Positions 43,057 through 52,328 of a DNA stretch of 64,000 bases are shown here, piece by piece. How positions within the stretch are numbered: the first letter of the stretch is position 1; every line of letters begins with the position of its first letter. The position numbers and the translations under genes are program-made. Source of the stretch: Leucobacter weissii (GTDB taxonomy: Bacteria > Actinomycetota > Actinomycetes > Actinomycetales > Microbacteriaceae); contig NZ_JAGDYM010000014.1 of NCBI RefSeq assembly GCF_017565745.1, forward strand, positions 122,173 to 186,172. Reading direction: 5' to 3'. A model generated the notes under the pieces. The model saw only the letters and a list, made by a program, of their open reading frames with translations, was not told the DNA's origin and made no database searches.

Positions 43057-44628
43057 ATGTCACGCTCCCCGCAGGCCGAGGTCTGGGGCGACGTTCCGTA
43101 CCCGCTGCCCCCGGCACGCACCCGCGAGGGTTCCGAGTTCGCGCTCAGGACGCCCCTGGCCTGGACCAGCGGGGTGGCGCTCCGCGCGGGGCGGATCGCG
43201 ATCGGCGGGTCCCCCTGGGAGGTGACGCCGATCCCGGAGGCCGTGCGCCCGTTCGCGTTGAAGGTCTATGCCGCCAATCGTTCGGGGGTGACGGCTTCGT
43301 CCGCCGAGGAGCAGGACGCCGCGATCTATCTGCTCGATCGCGGCATCGTGGATCCGCTCCCCCCGCCCGCGGGGGAGGCCGCGACGCCCGATGACGTCGA
43401 GATCGTCATTCCGGTCCACGGCGACGCTGCACCGCTCGAGCGCTGCCTCGCCTCGCTGGCCGCCGAGGGGCTGCCGGTCACCGTGGTCGACGACGCCTCG
43501 CCGAAGGCGGATGCCGGCCGGATCAGGCGCGCGGCCAAGCGGTACGGCGCCCGACTCGTCGTGCGCGAGGAGAACGGCGGGCCGGGCGGGGCCCGTTCCT
43601 CCGGGTTCGCCGCGACCCGGGCGCCCTTCGTGGCGTTCCTCGACGCCGATGTGATCGCGTCCCCGGGATGGGTCGCGCGGCTGCGGCCGCTGCTGGAGGA
43701 TCCCCTCATCGGAGCCGTCGGCCCGCGCGTGCGCCCGGACGTGCGCGGAGCCTCGGCGATCGAACTCTACGAGGAGACCCGCTCGGAACTCGACATGGGT
43801 CCGGATCCCAGCCGGGTCGTCTACGGCGTCCCCGTCGGCTGGCTGCCCACCGCCTCGGTGATCGTGCGCCGCAGTGCCGTCACGTCTCCGCCGTTCGAAC
43901 CCGGTCTGCGCATCGGCGAGGACGTCGATCTGTTCTGGCGCATGCACGAGGCCGGATGGACCGTGCGCTACGCGCCGGACGTCGTCAACCATCACGGCGT
44001 GCGGACCGCGCTGAAGGACTTCTCCGGCCGCCGCTCGGGGTACGGATCCTCCGCGGCCGAACTCGAACTGCGTCACCCGGGTCGTCTCATCCCGGCCCGG
44101 CCGTCCCTCTCCGGTCTCGCGATCGTCGCGGTGCTCGCGAACAAGCGCGGCTGGGTGCGACTGCTCGCGCTCCCCATCGCGGCCTACGAACTCGCCAGGC
44201 AGCGAAGGATCCTCGGCAAGAGGATCCCGTTCTCGGTCGCGGTCGAGATGACCGGGCGGTCGCTGTACTCGGACGCGTTCTGGATGGGGCATCTCCTCCG
44301 CCGCGACTGGTGGCCGGTGGGGTGGGCCGTGCTCGCCCTCACCCCGCTCTCGCGGCTCGCGCGCGCCGTGGCGCTCGCGATGATGTGGGAACCGGTCCGG
44401 GACCATCTGCTCCGCCCCACGCGACTCGGGCCGGTGAAGAGTCTGGCCCTGCGTCTCCTCGACGACGCCTCATACGGCAGCGGCGTGATCCGGAACGCGA
44501 TCCGCAAGCGCGTGCCGAATGTGGTCACCCCGCGAGTGCGCTTCCCCTCCTGGCCGAAGAAGGGCGCCGTGGGAGGCCCCTCCATCCAGGCGGGCCCGCA
44601 GGCCGCCGACGCGGACGACTCGGCGTAG
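43057..44628 (+). CDS. mftF: Mycofactocin glycosyltransferase MftF
   Basis: The 523-residue protein has a family-2 glycosyltransferase domain at about residues 105-320: EIVIPVHGDAAPLERCLASL, VVDDASP, the DxD-like FLDADVIASPGW and the acceptor-side IGEDVDLFWRMHEAGW. Hydrophobic segments follow (about 350-470). MftF adds a beta-1,4-glucan chain to mycofactocin. The N-terminal 100 residues are the MftF-specific extension. It follows mftD by 94 bases and precedes the Liv-type transporter by 72. Confidence 0.88.
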   Translation: MSRSPQAEVWGDVPYPLPPARTREGSEFALRTPLAWTSGVALRAGRIAIGGSPWEVTPIPEAVRPFALKVYAANRSGVTASSAEEQDAAIYLLDRGIVDPLPPPAGEAATPDDVEIVIPVHGDAAPLERCLASLAAEGLPVTVVDDASPKADAGRIRRAAKRYGARLVVREENGGPGGARSSGFAATRAPFVAFLDADVIASPGWVARLRPLLEDPLIGAVGPRVRPDVRGASAIELYEETRSELDMGPDPSRVVYGVPVGWLPTASVIVRRSAVTSPPFEPGLRIGEDVDLFWRMHEAGWTVRYAPDVVNHHGVRTALKDFSGRRSGYGSSAAELELRHPGRLIPARPSLSGLAIVAVLANKRGWVRLLALPIAAYELARQRRILGKRIPFSVAVEMTGRSLYSDAFWMGHLLRRDWWPVGWAVLALTPLSRLARAVALAMMWEPVRDHLLRPTRLGPVKSLALRLLDDASYGSGVIRNAIRKRVPNVVTPRVRFPSWPKKGAVGGPSIQAGPQAADADDSA

Positions 44629-44700
44629 CCTCCCCCGTCAACCCGTCGACGTACTCGAGGCGTCGGCATCACCACAACGTAGGAAGAAAGGCATCGCAGC

Positions 44701-45885
44701 ATGCGGTCACTTGCACGGAGGAGTTCAGCTCTCCTCGCCCTCACCACCGTCGCGGCCCTGCTCCTGGCGGGATGCGCGCCGGGCGGAGAGGAGGCGCCCG
44801 ACGCCGATCCGATCCGGGTCGGCGCGGTGAGCTCGATCACCGGTCCGGCACCCTTCCCCGACGTGCCCGGCGCCGCCCAGGCGCTGTTCGACCGGGTCAA
44901 TGCCGAGGGCGGGATCGACGGGCGTCCGATCGAGTTCATCTCCGAGGACGATGGCGCGGATCCGGCGAAGGCGGCGCAGTCGGCGCGCCGACTGGTCGAC
45001 GAGGACGAGGTGGTTGCGCTGGTCGGGGGCGCCAGCCTCGTCGAGTGCAGCGCGAACGCGGCGCTCTACGAGCAGCGCGGCGTGGTGAGCATCATGGCCA
45101 CCGGCATCGAGCCCGCCTGCTTCACGTCGAAGAGCATCGTGCCGGTCAACGCCGGAACCTTCAACGGATATGAGACGCTGCTCTACTTCGCGAAGGACCA
45201 GCTTCGCGCGGAGCGGATCTGCCCGGTCATTCTGAAGAGCGAGGGGCTCACCGAGCCCTACCTCGAGCTCCTCGACGCCTGGCAGGAGACGACCGGAGTC
45301 GAGTTCGCCCACGTCGACACCTCGATCAACCTCGGCGACGATCCGACGCCGGTCATCCTCGCGGTCAAAGAAGCGGGCTGCGACGCCGTCGTGATCAATC
45401 CGACCGAACCGGAGGGCGTCTCGTTCATGAATGCCGTCGAGCAGCAGGGCATCCTCGATCAGGCCGACTGGCTGATGCTCACGAACGTCTACACCGAGGC
45501 CGCGATCGAGGCGTTGCAGGCCCAGGGAACCGTCGACCGCGTCTACGCGAACTCCGAGTTCCTGCCGTTCACGAGCGACGATCCCGAGGTCGAGGAGTGG
45601 CGCAGCGTCCTGACCGACGCCGATGTGCAGATCACCTCGCTCTCGGAGGGAGGGTACGTCAGCGCGCAGATCCTCGTCGACGTGCTGCGGAGCATCGACG
45701 GCGAGATCACCCGCGAGTCGGTGACCGCCGCACTGCGGGAGGCGGGCGAGATCGAGCATCCGCTGCTCGGCATGCCCTTCGTGTTCGACGACGCCGACGG
45801 GCACAATCCCAACCGCGCGAGCATGATGGTGCAGGCCACCGAGAACGGGTGGGAGCCGGTCGGGGACTGGGTCGCACTGCCCTGA
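44701..45885 (+). CDS. Branched-chain-amino-acid-type ABC substrate-binding lipoprotein
   Basis: The 394-residue protein has a lipoprotein signal (lipobox LAGC, Cys about residue 25) and a type I periplasmic-binding fold (Peripla_BP_6, LivJ-like). IRVGAVSSITGPAPFPDVPG and LVDEDEVVALVGGASLVECS are the typical opening. It begins a four-gene Liv-type cassette directly after mftF. LivJ-type proteins bind amino acids, urea, short amides or aromatic acids. Given the neighbours, a substrate oxidised by the mycofactocin dehydrogenases is plausible (inference). Confidence 0.88.
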   Translation: MRSLARRSSALLALTTVAALLLAGCAPGGEEAPDADPIRVGAVSSITGPAPFPDVPGAAQALFDRVNAEGGIDGRPIEFISEDDGADPAKAAQSARRLVDEDEVVALVGGASLVECSANAALYEQRGVVSIMATGIEPACFTSKSIVPVNAGTFNGYETLLYFAKDQLRAERICPVILKSEGLTEPYLELLDAWQETTGVEFAHVDTSINLGDDPTPVILAVKEAGCDAVVINPTEPEGVSFMNAVEQQGILDQADWLMLTNVYTEAAIEALQAQGTVDRVYANSEFLPFTSDDPEVEEWRSVLTDADVQITSLSEGGYVSAQILVDVLRSIDGEITRESVTAALREAGEIEHPLLGMPFVFDDADGHNPNRASMMVQATENGWEPVGDWVALP

Positions 45886-45926
45886 TCCCGCACGATGCGA
45901 TGACTCCGCATGGACGCTGAACTCGG

Positions 45927-46784
45927 ATGATCGAGAGCATCGTCGCCGGTTCGGTGACCGGATCCAGCTACGCGATTCTCGCGGTGTGCGTGGTCGTGGT
46001 CTACCGTCTTGTCGGTGTGCTGAACTTCGGGCAGGCGGCGCTGGGCGCGTTCGGGGCGTACGCCTGCTATGCGATGCTCGGCTCCGGGATCCCGCTGCCG
46101 GTCGCGGTGCTGCTCGGCTTGGCGACGGCCGCTGCGCTCGCGGGGTGCGCGGGATGGGTGCTCGCACGCTGGTTCGGTGAGCCGACGACGACGGTCCGCG
46201 CGGTCGTGTCGGCGGTGCTGCTGGTCGTGCTGCTCTCGGTCGGGTTCCGGCTGTTCGGGGACTCGCCCCGCGTGATGCCGAGCCTCGTCCCCGGCGTCTC
46301 ATTCGAATTGGGCGGGGTGCGGATCTCGCTCACCACGGTCGTCGCGCTTGCCGCCACGCTCCTCGTCGCGGGCGGATCGACCCTCGTCTCGCGCCATACG
46401 AGGCTCGGGGTGCGCCTCGAGGCGATGTCGGAGCGGCCGACGACGGTGCAGCTGCTCGGGGTGAACGTTCGCCTGCTCGCGAGCGGCGTCTGGGCGGCGA
46501 CGGGCGCGTTCTCGGCGCTCGCGCTGCTGCTGGTGGCTCCGACGCGCAACCCGACCTTCGAGACGATGTCGTTCTTCGTCGTGCCGGCGCTCGCCGCCGG
46601 CCTCCTCGGCGCGTTCTCCAACGTCTGGGTCGCGGCCGCGGGCGGTCTCGTCATCGGCGCGCTGGAGGGGGCGGGCGCCCGGATCGATGTGATCGCTGAC
46701 TATCGCGGCGCGATCCCGTTCGTCGTCATCATCGCAGCGCTGATCTGGTTGCGCAGGCGGGAGGTGTGGGATGCCTCTCGATAA
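45927..46784 (+). CDS. Liv-type ABC permease (LivH-like)
   Basis: The 285-residue permease has about eight membrane segments and GVLNFGQAALGAFGAYACY near residues 28-46, the LivH signature. RLGVRLEAMSERPTTVQLLG is the cytoplasmic coupling loop. It overlaps the next gene by 14 bases. Confidence 0.9.
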   Translation: MIESIVAGSVTGSSYAILAVCVVVVYRLVGVLNFGQAALGAFGAYACYAMLGSGIPLPVAVLLGLATAAALAGCAGWVLARWFGEPTTTVRAVVSAVLLVVLLSVGFRLFGDSPRVMPSLVPGVSFELGGVRISLTTVVALAATLLVAGGSTLVSRHTRLGVRLEAMSERPTTVQLLGVNVRLLASGVWAATGAFSALALLLVAPTRNPTFETMSFFVVPALAAGLLGAFSNVWVAAAGGLVIGALEGAGARIDVIADYRGAIPFVVIIAALIWLRRREVWDASR

Positions 46785-48531
46785 GACCGAACGGCCGGTG
46801 CGGCGGGCGCAGGCTCGCCGCGCATCGGGTGCGGTCGCGCTCCTGGCCGCTCTGGTACTGCTGGGCGGGTTCCTCCCGCTCTACTGGGTGTATCTGCTCG
46901 CCACGGCGGCGATCAGCGCCCTCGTCGCGCGCAGCATCGGCCTGGTGACGAACCGGGTCGGAATCATCACGCTCTGTCAGATGTCGTTCGCGGCGATCGG
47001 CGGGTGGGTGGTCTCGTGGCTGGCACTGGCGTGGCCGGGAGCGCACTTTCCGGTGCTGGTGCTCCTCGGGGGGCTGGCGGCTGGCCCCGTCGGCCTCGTG
47101 ATCGGGGCCGTGACGACCCGCATCCGCGGCGCGGAACTCGCGGTGGTGACGCTCGGTTTCGCCGCGGCGCTCGATCTGGTGCTGAGGCAGTGGGGCTTCC
47201 CGGGCGTGGGCACGGGCACGCCCGTTCTGCCGTCGGCTCCCTTCAGCGATCCCCGATGGTTCTTCGCGCTCGCGTGGACGCTGCTGATCCTGCTCCATCT
47301 CTGCCTCACCGCTCTGTCTCGGACCCGACTCGGCTCCGGATGGTCCGTGCTGCGGGCGAGCGAGCGCTCGGCCGCCGCGCTCGGCGTTCGCGTCGTCGCC
47401 GCGAAGTCCGCGGCCTTCGGCGCCGGCGCGCTCGTCGCCGGGGTGGCCGGAGGGCTGCTCGCCGGCCAGTACGGGCTGCTCACCACCGCGGTGTTCACGC
47501 CGCTCAGCTCGATGGTCCATCTGGCGACCGCGGTGCTGTGCGGCGCATCGGTGCTCGGGGGAGCCGTCCTCGCCGGGCTCTTCACCGTCCTGGTCCCCGA
47601 GGCGCTGCGGAGGCTCGGTCTGCCGCTCGACCTCGGCAACATCATCTTCGCCCTCGGCGCCTTCGACGTGCTGCGTCGGGGCAACGGCGGCATCTGGGAG
47701 CAGCTGAGCGCGGGGCTGCAGGACCGGGCCTTCCGCGACGTGCGCGCCGTCTGCCAGCCGACGGCGCGGTCGCGCGGAGTCGAGGGGGCGTCGGAGTGCG
47801 GCGCAGTGGCCCGGCCCCCTTCTCGACCTCCGGCGCTCCAGGCGAGGGGGCTCGGCGTCCGGCTCGGCGGCCATCGCGTGCTCGACTCGGTCGAGGTCGT
47901 CGTCGCCTCCGGCGAGGTCCACGCGCTCATCGGGCCCAACGGGGCGGGGAAGTCCACGTTCATCGACGCGGTGACCGGGTTCCTTCCCGCGTACGAGGGG
48001 ACGATCCGCGTCGGCGGTGCACCGATCGATCCGCTGTCCGCGAGTGCGCGCGCACTGGGCGGAGTGCGCCGGACCTTCCAGCAGTCGCGCGTCAACGGAT
48101 CGTCGACCGTCGACGAGTATCTGCGATTGGCCGCCGGGAGCCGGAGCCCGAGCTCGATCCCGCTCGTGCGGGAGCTCTTCGGCCTCCCCGAGGGGCGCCT
48201 GCCGATCCGGCTCATGGATGCCGGGTCCCGGCGCATTCTGGAGGTCGCGGGGGCGCTCGCCGCGCGACCGAGGCTGCTGCTGCTCGACGAGCCCGCGGCC
48301 GGGCTCGACGACGCGGTCAGCCGGGAGCTCGCCGCGGTGCTGCGCGGGATTCCCGCCGAGTTCGACTGCGCCGTGCTGGTGATCGAGCACGACATGGAGT
48401 TCGTCCGCGCCGCGGCGAGCCGCACGACCGTGCTCGACGAGGGCCGAATCGTCGGCTCCGGACCGACCTCCGAGATCCTCCGGGACCCTCGGGTGATCGC
48501 GGCGTATCTCGGGAAGGGGGGCGGAGCGTGA
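46771..48531 (+). CDS. Fused Liv-type permease-ATPase (LivM-LivG)
   Basis: This 586-residue protein joins two normally separate subunits. Residues 1-310 form a LivM permease with its coupling loop SERSAAALGVRVVAAKSAAFG. After a 45-residue linker, residues about 355-585 form a LivG ATPase with Walker A ALIGPNGAGKSTFIDAV, Walker B LLLLDEPAAGLDD and VIEHDMEF. The usual signature LSGGQ is degenerate here (LMDAGSRRILEVAGAL), a point worth noting. The reading frame is intact across the join, so this is a true fusion rather than an error. Confidence 0.88.
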   Translation: MPLDKTERPVRRAQARRASGAVALLAALVLLGGFLPLYWVYLLATAAISALVARSIGLVTNRVGIITLCQMSFAAIGGWVVSWLALAWPGAHFPVLVLLGGLAAGPVGLVIGAVTTRIRGAELAVVTLGFAAALDLVLRQWGFPGVGTGTPVLPSAPFSDPRWFFALAWTLLILLHLCLTALSRTRLGSGWSVLRASERSAAALGVRVVAAKSAAFGAGALVAGVAGGLLAGQYGLLTTAVFTPLSSMVHLATAVLCGASVLGGAVLAGLFTVLVPEALRRLGLPLDLGNIIFALGAFDVLRRGNGGIWEQLSAGLQDRAFRDVRAVCQPTARSRGVEGASECGAVARPPSRPPALQARGLGVRLGGHRVLDSVEVVVASGEVHALIGPNGAGKSTFIDAVTGFLPAYEGTIRVGGAPIDPLSASARALGGVRRTFQQSRVNGSSTVDEYLRLAAGSRSPSSIPLVRELFGLPEGRLPIRLMDAGSRRILEVAGALAARPRLLLLDEPAAGLDDAVSRELAAVLRGIPAEFDCAVLVIEHDMEFVRAAASRTTVLDEGRIVGSGPTSEILRDPRVIAAYLGKGGGA

Positions 48532-49214
48532 ACGATGGACTGCGGGTCGACGGACTCACGGTGCGGCGGGGCGGGCTCACGATCTGCCGCCAGGTCTCCT
48601 TGACCGTCCCGCCCGGCGAGATCACCGTGCTGCTGGGGGCGAACGGGGCGGGAAAGACGACGCTGCTCGACGGCATCGCCGGGGTCCTCCCGGCGGCGGA
48701 AGGAACGGTCGCCCTGGCCGGTCGGCCCATCGAGACGTTGCCGGTGCACCGCCGCGCCGCGCTCGGCATCGCGTATGTGGAACAGGGGCGCAGCGTCTTC
48801 TCGCGTCTGACGGTCGAACAGAACCTCGCCGTCGTGGACGGCTCCCGCGACGCCCTCGGGCGGGCGTATGAGATGTTCCCCCGGCTCGCGGCCCGCCGGG
48901 GCGTGCGGGCCGGGCTGCTGTCGGGCGGCGAGCAGCAGATGCTCGTGATCGCGCGGGCGCTCGCGACCGGGCCCCGCATCCTGCTCGTGGACGAGCTCTC
49001 GCTGGGGCTCGCCCCCGCGGTCGTGCGAACCCTGCTGGGCGCCCTCGCCGACCTCGCCGACTCGGGGGTCGGCATCCTGCTCGTGGAGCAGTTCGCCGAG
49101 ATGGCGCTCAGGATCGGATCCACCGCGCATCTTCTGCGCCGCGGCCGCGTGGTGCGGACGGCGCCCTGCGGGGAGCTGCTGCGGGATCCGGGGGTGCTCT
49201 TCGGGAATGGCTGA
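48528..49214 (+). CDS. Liv-type ABC ATP-binding protein (LivF-like)
   Basis: The 228-residue ATPase has Walker A VLLGANGAGKTTLLDGI, the LivF-specific LGIAYVEQGRSVFSRLTVEQNL, signature LLSGGEQQML, and the Walker B strand ILLVDELSLGLAP. GTG 48528 overlaps the upstream stop. It would form the ATPase pair with the fused subunit and may supply the only canonical signature motif. Confidence 0.92.
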   Translation: MNDGLRVDGLTVRRGGLTICRQVSLTVPPGEITVLLGANGAGKTTLLDGIAGVLPAAEGTVALAGRPIETLPVHRRAALGIAYVEQGRSVFSRLTVEQNLAVVDGSRDALGRAYEMFPRLAARRGVRAGLLSGGEQQMLVIARALATGPRILLVDELSLGLAPAVVRTLLGALADLADSGVGILLVEQFAEMALRIGSTAHLLRRGRVVRTAPCGELLRDPGVLFGNG

Positions 49215-49292
49215 TCCTGAGACGGAGAACCCCGCGGCTTCGGCGAGGAGGGAATGGTCGGTCAAGATACCGGTAGGTGCCAGAATGGGTCG

Positions 49293-50477
49293 GTGCCCGA
49301 CCTCGACACGCTCTTCGCCGCTCTCTCGCGAGAGCCCGATGTCGACGCGCCCGAACTGCTGGCCCACGACGCCACCGATCGGCTGCTGCTCGAGACGGCC
49401 GGCTCGGAGGCCGGGCCGGCCGCATCCGGGACGATCGTCGTGATCGGCGACCGCCACGGCGCGCTGACCCTCGGCGCGGCGTCCCGCCTCGGGGCGCGGG
49501 ACATCCGGGTGCACCAGGATCCGATCCTCGGGGAGCGCGCCCTCGCGGCCAACGCCGAGCGCATCGGCAGCTCCGGGATCTATCGGAATCATGATCTCGG
49601 CGAGAAACTCCTCGCCGGGGCGGAACTCGTGCTCGTGCAACTCCCGCGCTCGCTCGCCGAGCTCGACGAGATCGCGCAGACGATCGCACGCTGGGCCGCC
49701 CCCGGCGTCACCGTGCTCGCCGGCGGTCGGGTGAAGCACATGACGCACGGCATGAACGAGGTGCTGGAGCGCAGCTTCGCGCGAGTGTCCGCCGGTCTCG
49801 CCGTGCGCAAGTCCCGGATCCTGACCGCCCGCTCGCCGCGCTCGGCGACGGAACTCGGGGAGCCGCGGTTCCCGATCTGGGGCGACGACCCCGACCTGCC
49901 CTTCCGCATCGCCGCGCACGGAGCGACCTTCGGCGGAGCCGCGCTCGACCACGGCAGCCGACTGCTCCTCCGGACCATCGGGGCGCCGCCGTCCCCGGCG
50001 CCGAGGATCGTCGACCGCAGCGCCGATGCCCGCGCCGGCGACCACTCCGGTATCGTCGACCTCGGGTGCGGCAACGGCGTGCTCGCCACGGCGGCCGCGC
50101 TCGCGGCGCCGCAGGCCCGGGTGACGGCCACCGACCAGTCCCGTGCCGCCGTCGCCGCCGCGCGGCTCACCGCCGACGCGGCCGGAGTCGGCGAGCGGGT
50201 GTCGGTTCACCGCGCCGACGCGACGGAAGCGGTCCCGGACGGGTGGGCCGACCTGATCCTGCTCAACCCGCCGTTCCACACCGGGTCGACAGTGCACCCC
50301 GGTGTCGCGCACCGCCTCATCCGCGCCTCGGCCGGCGCGCTTCAAACGGGAGGGGAGCTCCGACTCGTCTTCAACTCGCACCTGCGCTATCGCACGCTGG
50401 TCGAACGCGAGATCGGCCCGAGCCGTGAACTCGCCCGGGATCGGCGTTTCACCGTGCTCTCCGCGATCCGCAGGTAA
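49293..50477 (+). CDS. RlmG/RsmC-like class I methyltransferase
   Basis: The 394-residue protein has a degenerate N-terminal methyltransferase-like half and a catalytic C-terminal half with SAM motif IVDLGCGNGVLATAAAL (about residues 252-268). LILLNPPFHTG carries the NPPF motif of N2-guanine or adenine methyltransferases. This two-domain layout is that of RsmC/RlmG 23S or 16S rRNA guanine-N2 methyltransferases. GTG 49293 is chosen by frame; the ribosome site is weak. Confidence 0.85.
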   Translation: MPDLDTLFAALSREPDVDAPELLAHDATDRLLLETAGSEAGPAASGTIVVIGDRHGALTLGAASRLGARDIRVHQDPILGERALAANAERIGSSGIYRNHDLGEKLLAGAELVLVQLPRSLAELDEIAQTIARWAAPGVTVLAGGRVKHMTHGMNEVLERSFARVSAGLAVRKSRILTARSPRSATELGEPRFPIWGDDPDLPFRIAAHGATFGGAALDHGSRLLLRTIGAPPSPAPRIVDRSADARAGDHSGIVDLGCGNGVLATAAALAAPQARVTATDQSRAAVAAARLTADAAGVGERVSVHRADATEAVPDGWADLILLNPPFHTGSTVHPGVAHRLIRASAGALQTGGELRLVFNSHLRYRTLVEREIGPSRELARDRRFTVLSAIRR

Positions 50478-50562
50478 CACTCGGTCACGGTCCGGCGCCA
50501 CGGCGTAGCCTTGAGCGGAGACGAACGCCCGCCCCGCGATCCTGAACACTGAAGGAGCCTCC

Positions 50563-51516
50563 ATGACCGCCCGCACCACGATCGGCACCTCCGATCTCGA
50601 GATCGCTCCGCTCGCCCTCGGGGGCAACGTCTTCGGCTGGACGGCCGACCGCGACGCCTCCTTCGAGGTGCTCGACGCGTTCGTGAGCGGAGGCGGGGAC
50701 TTCATCGACACGGCGGACGGCTACTCCCACTGGGTGCCCGGAAACACGGGAGGCGAGAGCGAGACCATCATCGGCGAGTGGTTCGCGGCCCGCGGCACCC
50801 GCGATCGCGTGACCATCGCCACGAAGGTGTCGACGCACCCCGACTTCGCGGGCCTCGCCCCGGCGAACGTGCGCGCGGCCGCCGACGCCTCGCTGCAGCG
50901 ACTGGGGACCGATCGGATCGACCTCTACTACGCGCACTACGACGATGCGGAGACCCCGCTGGCCGAGACCGTCGCCGCGTTCTCCGCGCTGGTCGACGCG
51001 GGCAAGGTGCGCGCCATCGGCGTCTCGAACTACACGGCCGACCGGGTCGACGAATGGCTGCGGATCGCCGACGAGGGCGGCTATCACGCGCCCGTCGCCC
51101 TGCAGCCGCACTACAACCTCGTCGAGCGCGACTTCGAGAGGAACGGACTGCGCGACAGCGCCGAGCGCGGGGAGCTCGCGGTATTCCCCTACTACTCCCT
51201 GGCAAAGGGGTTCCTCGCCGGCAAGTACCGGGAGGAGAGCGATGCCACCGCTGCGGGCGCGAGCACGCGCGCCGAGGGAGCCGCCGTCTATCTCGACGAC
51301 CGCGGGCGCGAGGTGCTCGCCGCGCTCGACGAGATCGCCGCGGCGCACGGAGCCGAGGTGACCACGGTGTCGCTGGCCTGGCTGCGCCAGCAGCTCACCG
51401 TGACCGCGCCCATCGCCAGCGCCCGGAACACCGAGCAGCTGCCGGCGCTGCTCGCGTCGCTCGAGCTGGAGCTGAACCCGGCAGAGCTCGCCGCGCTCAC
51501 CGCGGCCTCCGCCTAG
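50563..51516 (+). CDS. Aldo/keto reductase
   Basis: The 317-residue barrel protein has FIDTADGYSHWVPGNTGGES (tetrad Asp and Tyr), Lys in IATKVSTHP and His in YYAHYDDAETP, followed by GVSNYTADRV. C-terminal AWLRQQLTVTAPIASARNTEQ is the NADPH-binding phosphate loop. It resembles the AKR11/YajO-like oxidoreductases. ATG 50563 has GAAGGAG. The substrate is unknown. Confidence 0.92.
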   Translation: MTARTTIGTSDLEIAPLALGGNVFGWTADRDASFEVLDAFVSGGGDFIDTADGYSHWVPGNTGGESETIIGEWFAARGTRDRVTIATKVSTHPDFAGLAPANVRAAADASLQRLGTDRIDLYYAHYDDAETPLAETVAAFSALVDAGKVRAIGVSNYTADRVDEWLRIADEGGYHAPVALQPHYNLVERDFERNGLRDSAERGELAVFPYYSLAKGFLAGKYREESDATAAGASTRAEGAAVYLDDRGREVLAALDEIAAAHGAEVTTVSLAWLRQQLTVTAPIASARNTEQLPALLASLELELNPAELAALTAASA

Positions 51517-51565
51517 GCAGACGGACGAGGCCCTCGTTCCGTCGGCGGCCTGGGAGAATGGGCGG

Positions 51566-52249
51566 ATGACCGCAGGCTCGTCGACTCCCGACCCCCGATC
51601 GCACCCCGAGCGCTCCACCGCCGGGGTCGGCCCCTGGCCCGGCGGTCCGACGGCCTGGCCGGCGGACTCCCGCTTCGACCCCGAGCTGCTCGCCCACGGC
51701 GACACCCGCAACGTCGTGGATCGCTACCGCTACTGGCGCATGGAGGCGATCGTCGCGGACCTCGACCGCCAGCGCCACCCGTTCCACGTGGCGATAGAGA
51801 ACTGGCAGCACGACATGAACATCGGATCGGTCGTGCGCAGCGCCAACGCCTTCGCCGCCGACGCCGTGCACATCGTCGGGCGGCGGCGCTGGAACAAGCG
51901 CGGCGCCATGGTGACCGACCGCTACCAGCACGTCGACCACCACGAGAGCATCGCGGCGCTGGCCGCATGGGCGCAGGCTCGCCGCCTCCCGATCGTCGCG
52001 ATCGACAACGTCCCCGGCTGCGTGCCGATGGAGACCCTGGACTGGCCCGAACGCTGCGTCATGCTCTTCGGGCAGGAGGGGCCGGGGCTGACCGAGGAGG
52101 CGATCGCGGCGGCCGAGGTCGTCGTGGAGATCACGCAGTACGGATCCACGCGGTCCATCAACGCCTCGGCCGCCGCCGCGGTGGCCATGTACTCCTGGGT
52201 GCAGCAGCACTCGCCCCTGCGGCCGCGTCGAGGGAGAACCGTCGGCTGA
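51566..52249 (+). CDS. TrmH/SpoU-family RNA 2'-O-methyltransferase
   Basis: The 227-residue SPOUT protein shows the three family motifs: NIGSVVRSANAFAADAVHIV, LFGQEGPGLTEEAI and ITQYGSTRSINASAAAAVAMY. An N-terminal 70-residue extension precedes the knotted domain. It likely methylates a ribose in tRNA or rRNA. It may belong with the RlmG-like gene in translation, although an aldo/keto reductase lies between. Confidence 0.9.
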   Translation: MTAGSSTPDPRSHPERSTAGVGPWPGGPTAWPADSRFDPELLAHGDTRNVVDRYRYWRMEAIVADLDRQRHPFHVAIENWQHDMNIGSVVRSANAFAADAVHIVGRRRWNKRGAMVTDRYQHVDHHESIAALAAWAQARRLPIVAIDNVPGCVPMETLDWPERCVMLFGQEGPGLTEEAIAAAEVVVEITQYGSTRSINASAAAAVAMYSWVQQHSPLRPRRGRTVG

Positions 52250-52328
52250 GCTTGTCGAAATCCGGACCTCCCGGACGGATGGACCCGCCGTCAGGGTCGT
52301 CGCATCACGGGCGCCGGCCGCTGTTCCC

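Noticed and set aside
46977..50711. A 1,244-codon frame opposite the Liv transporter and methyltransferase genes
   Set aside because: It spans several well-supported genes on the other strand and has low-complexity composition.
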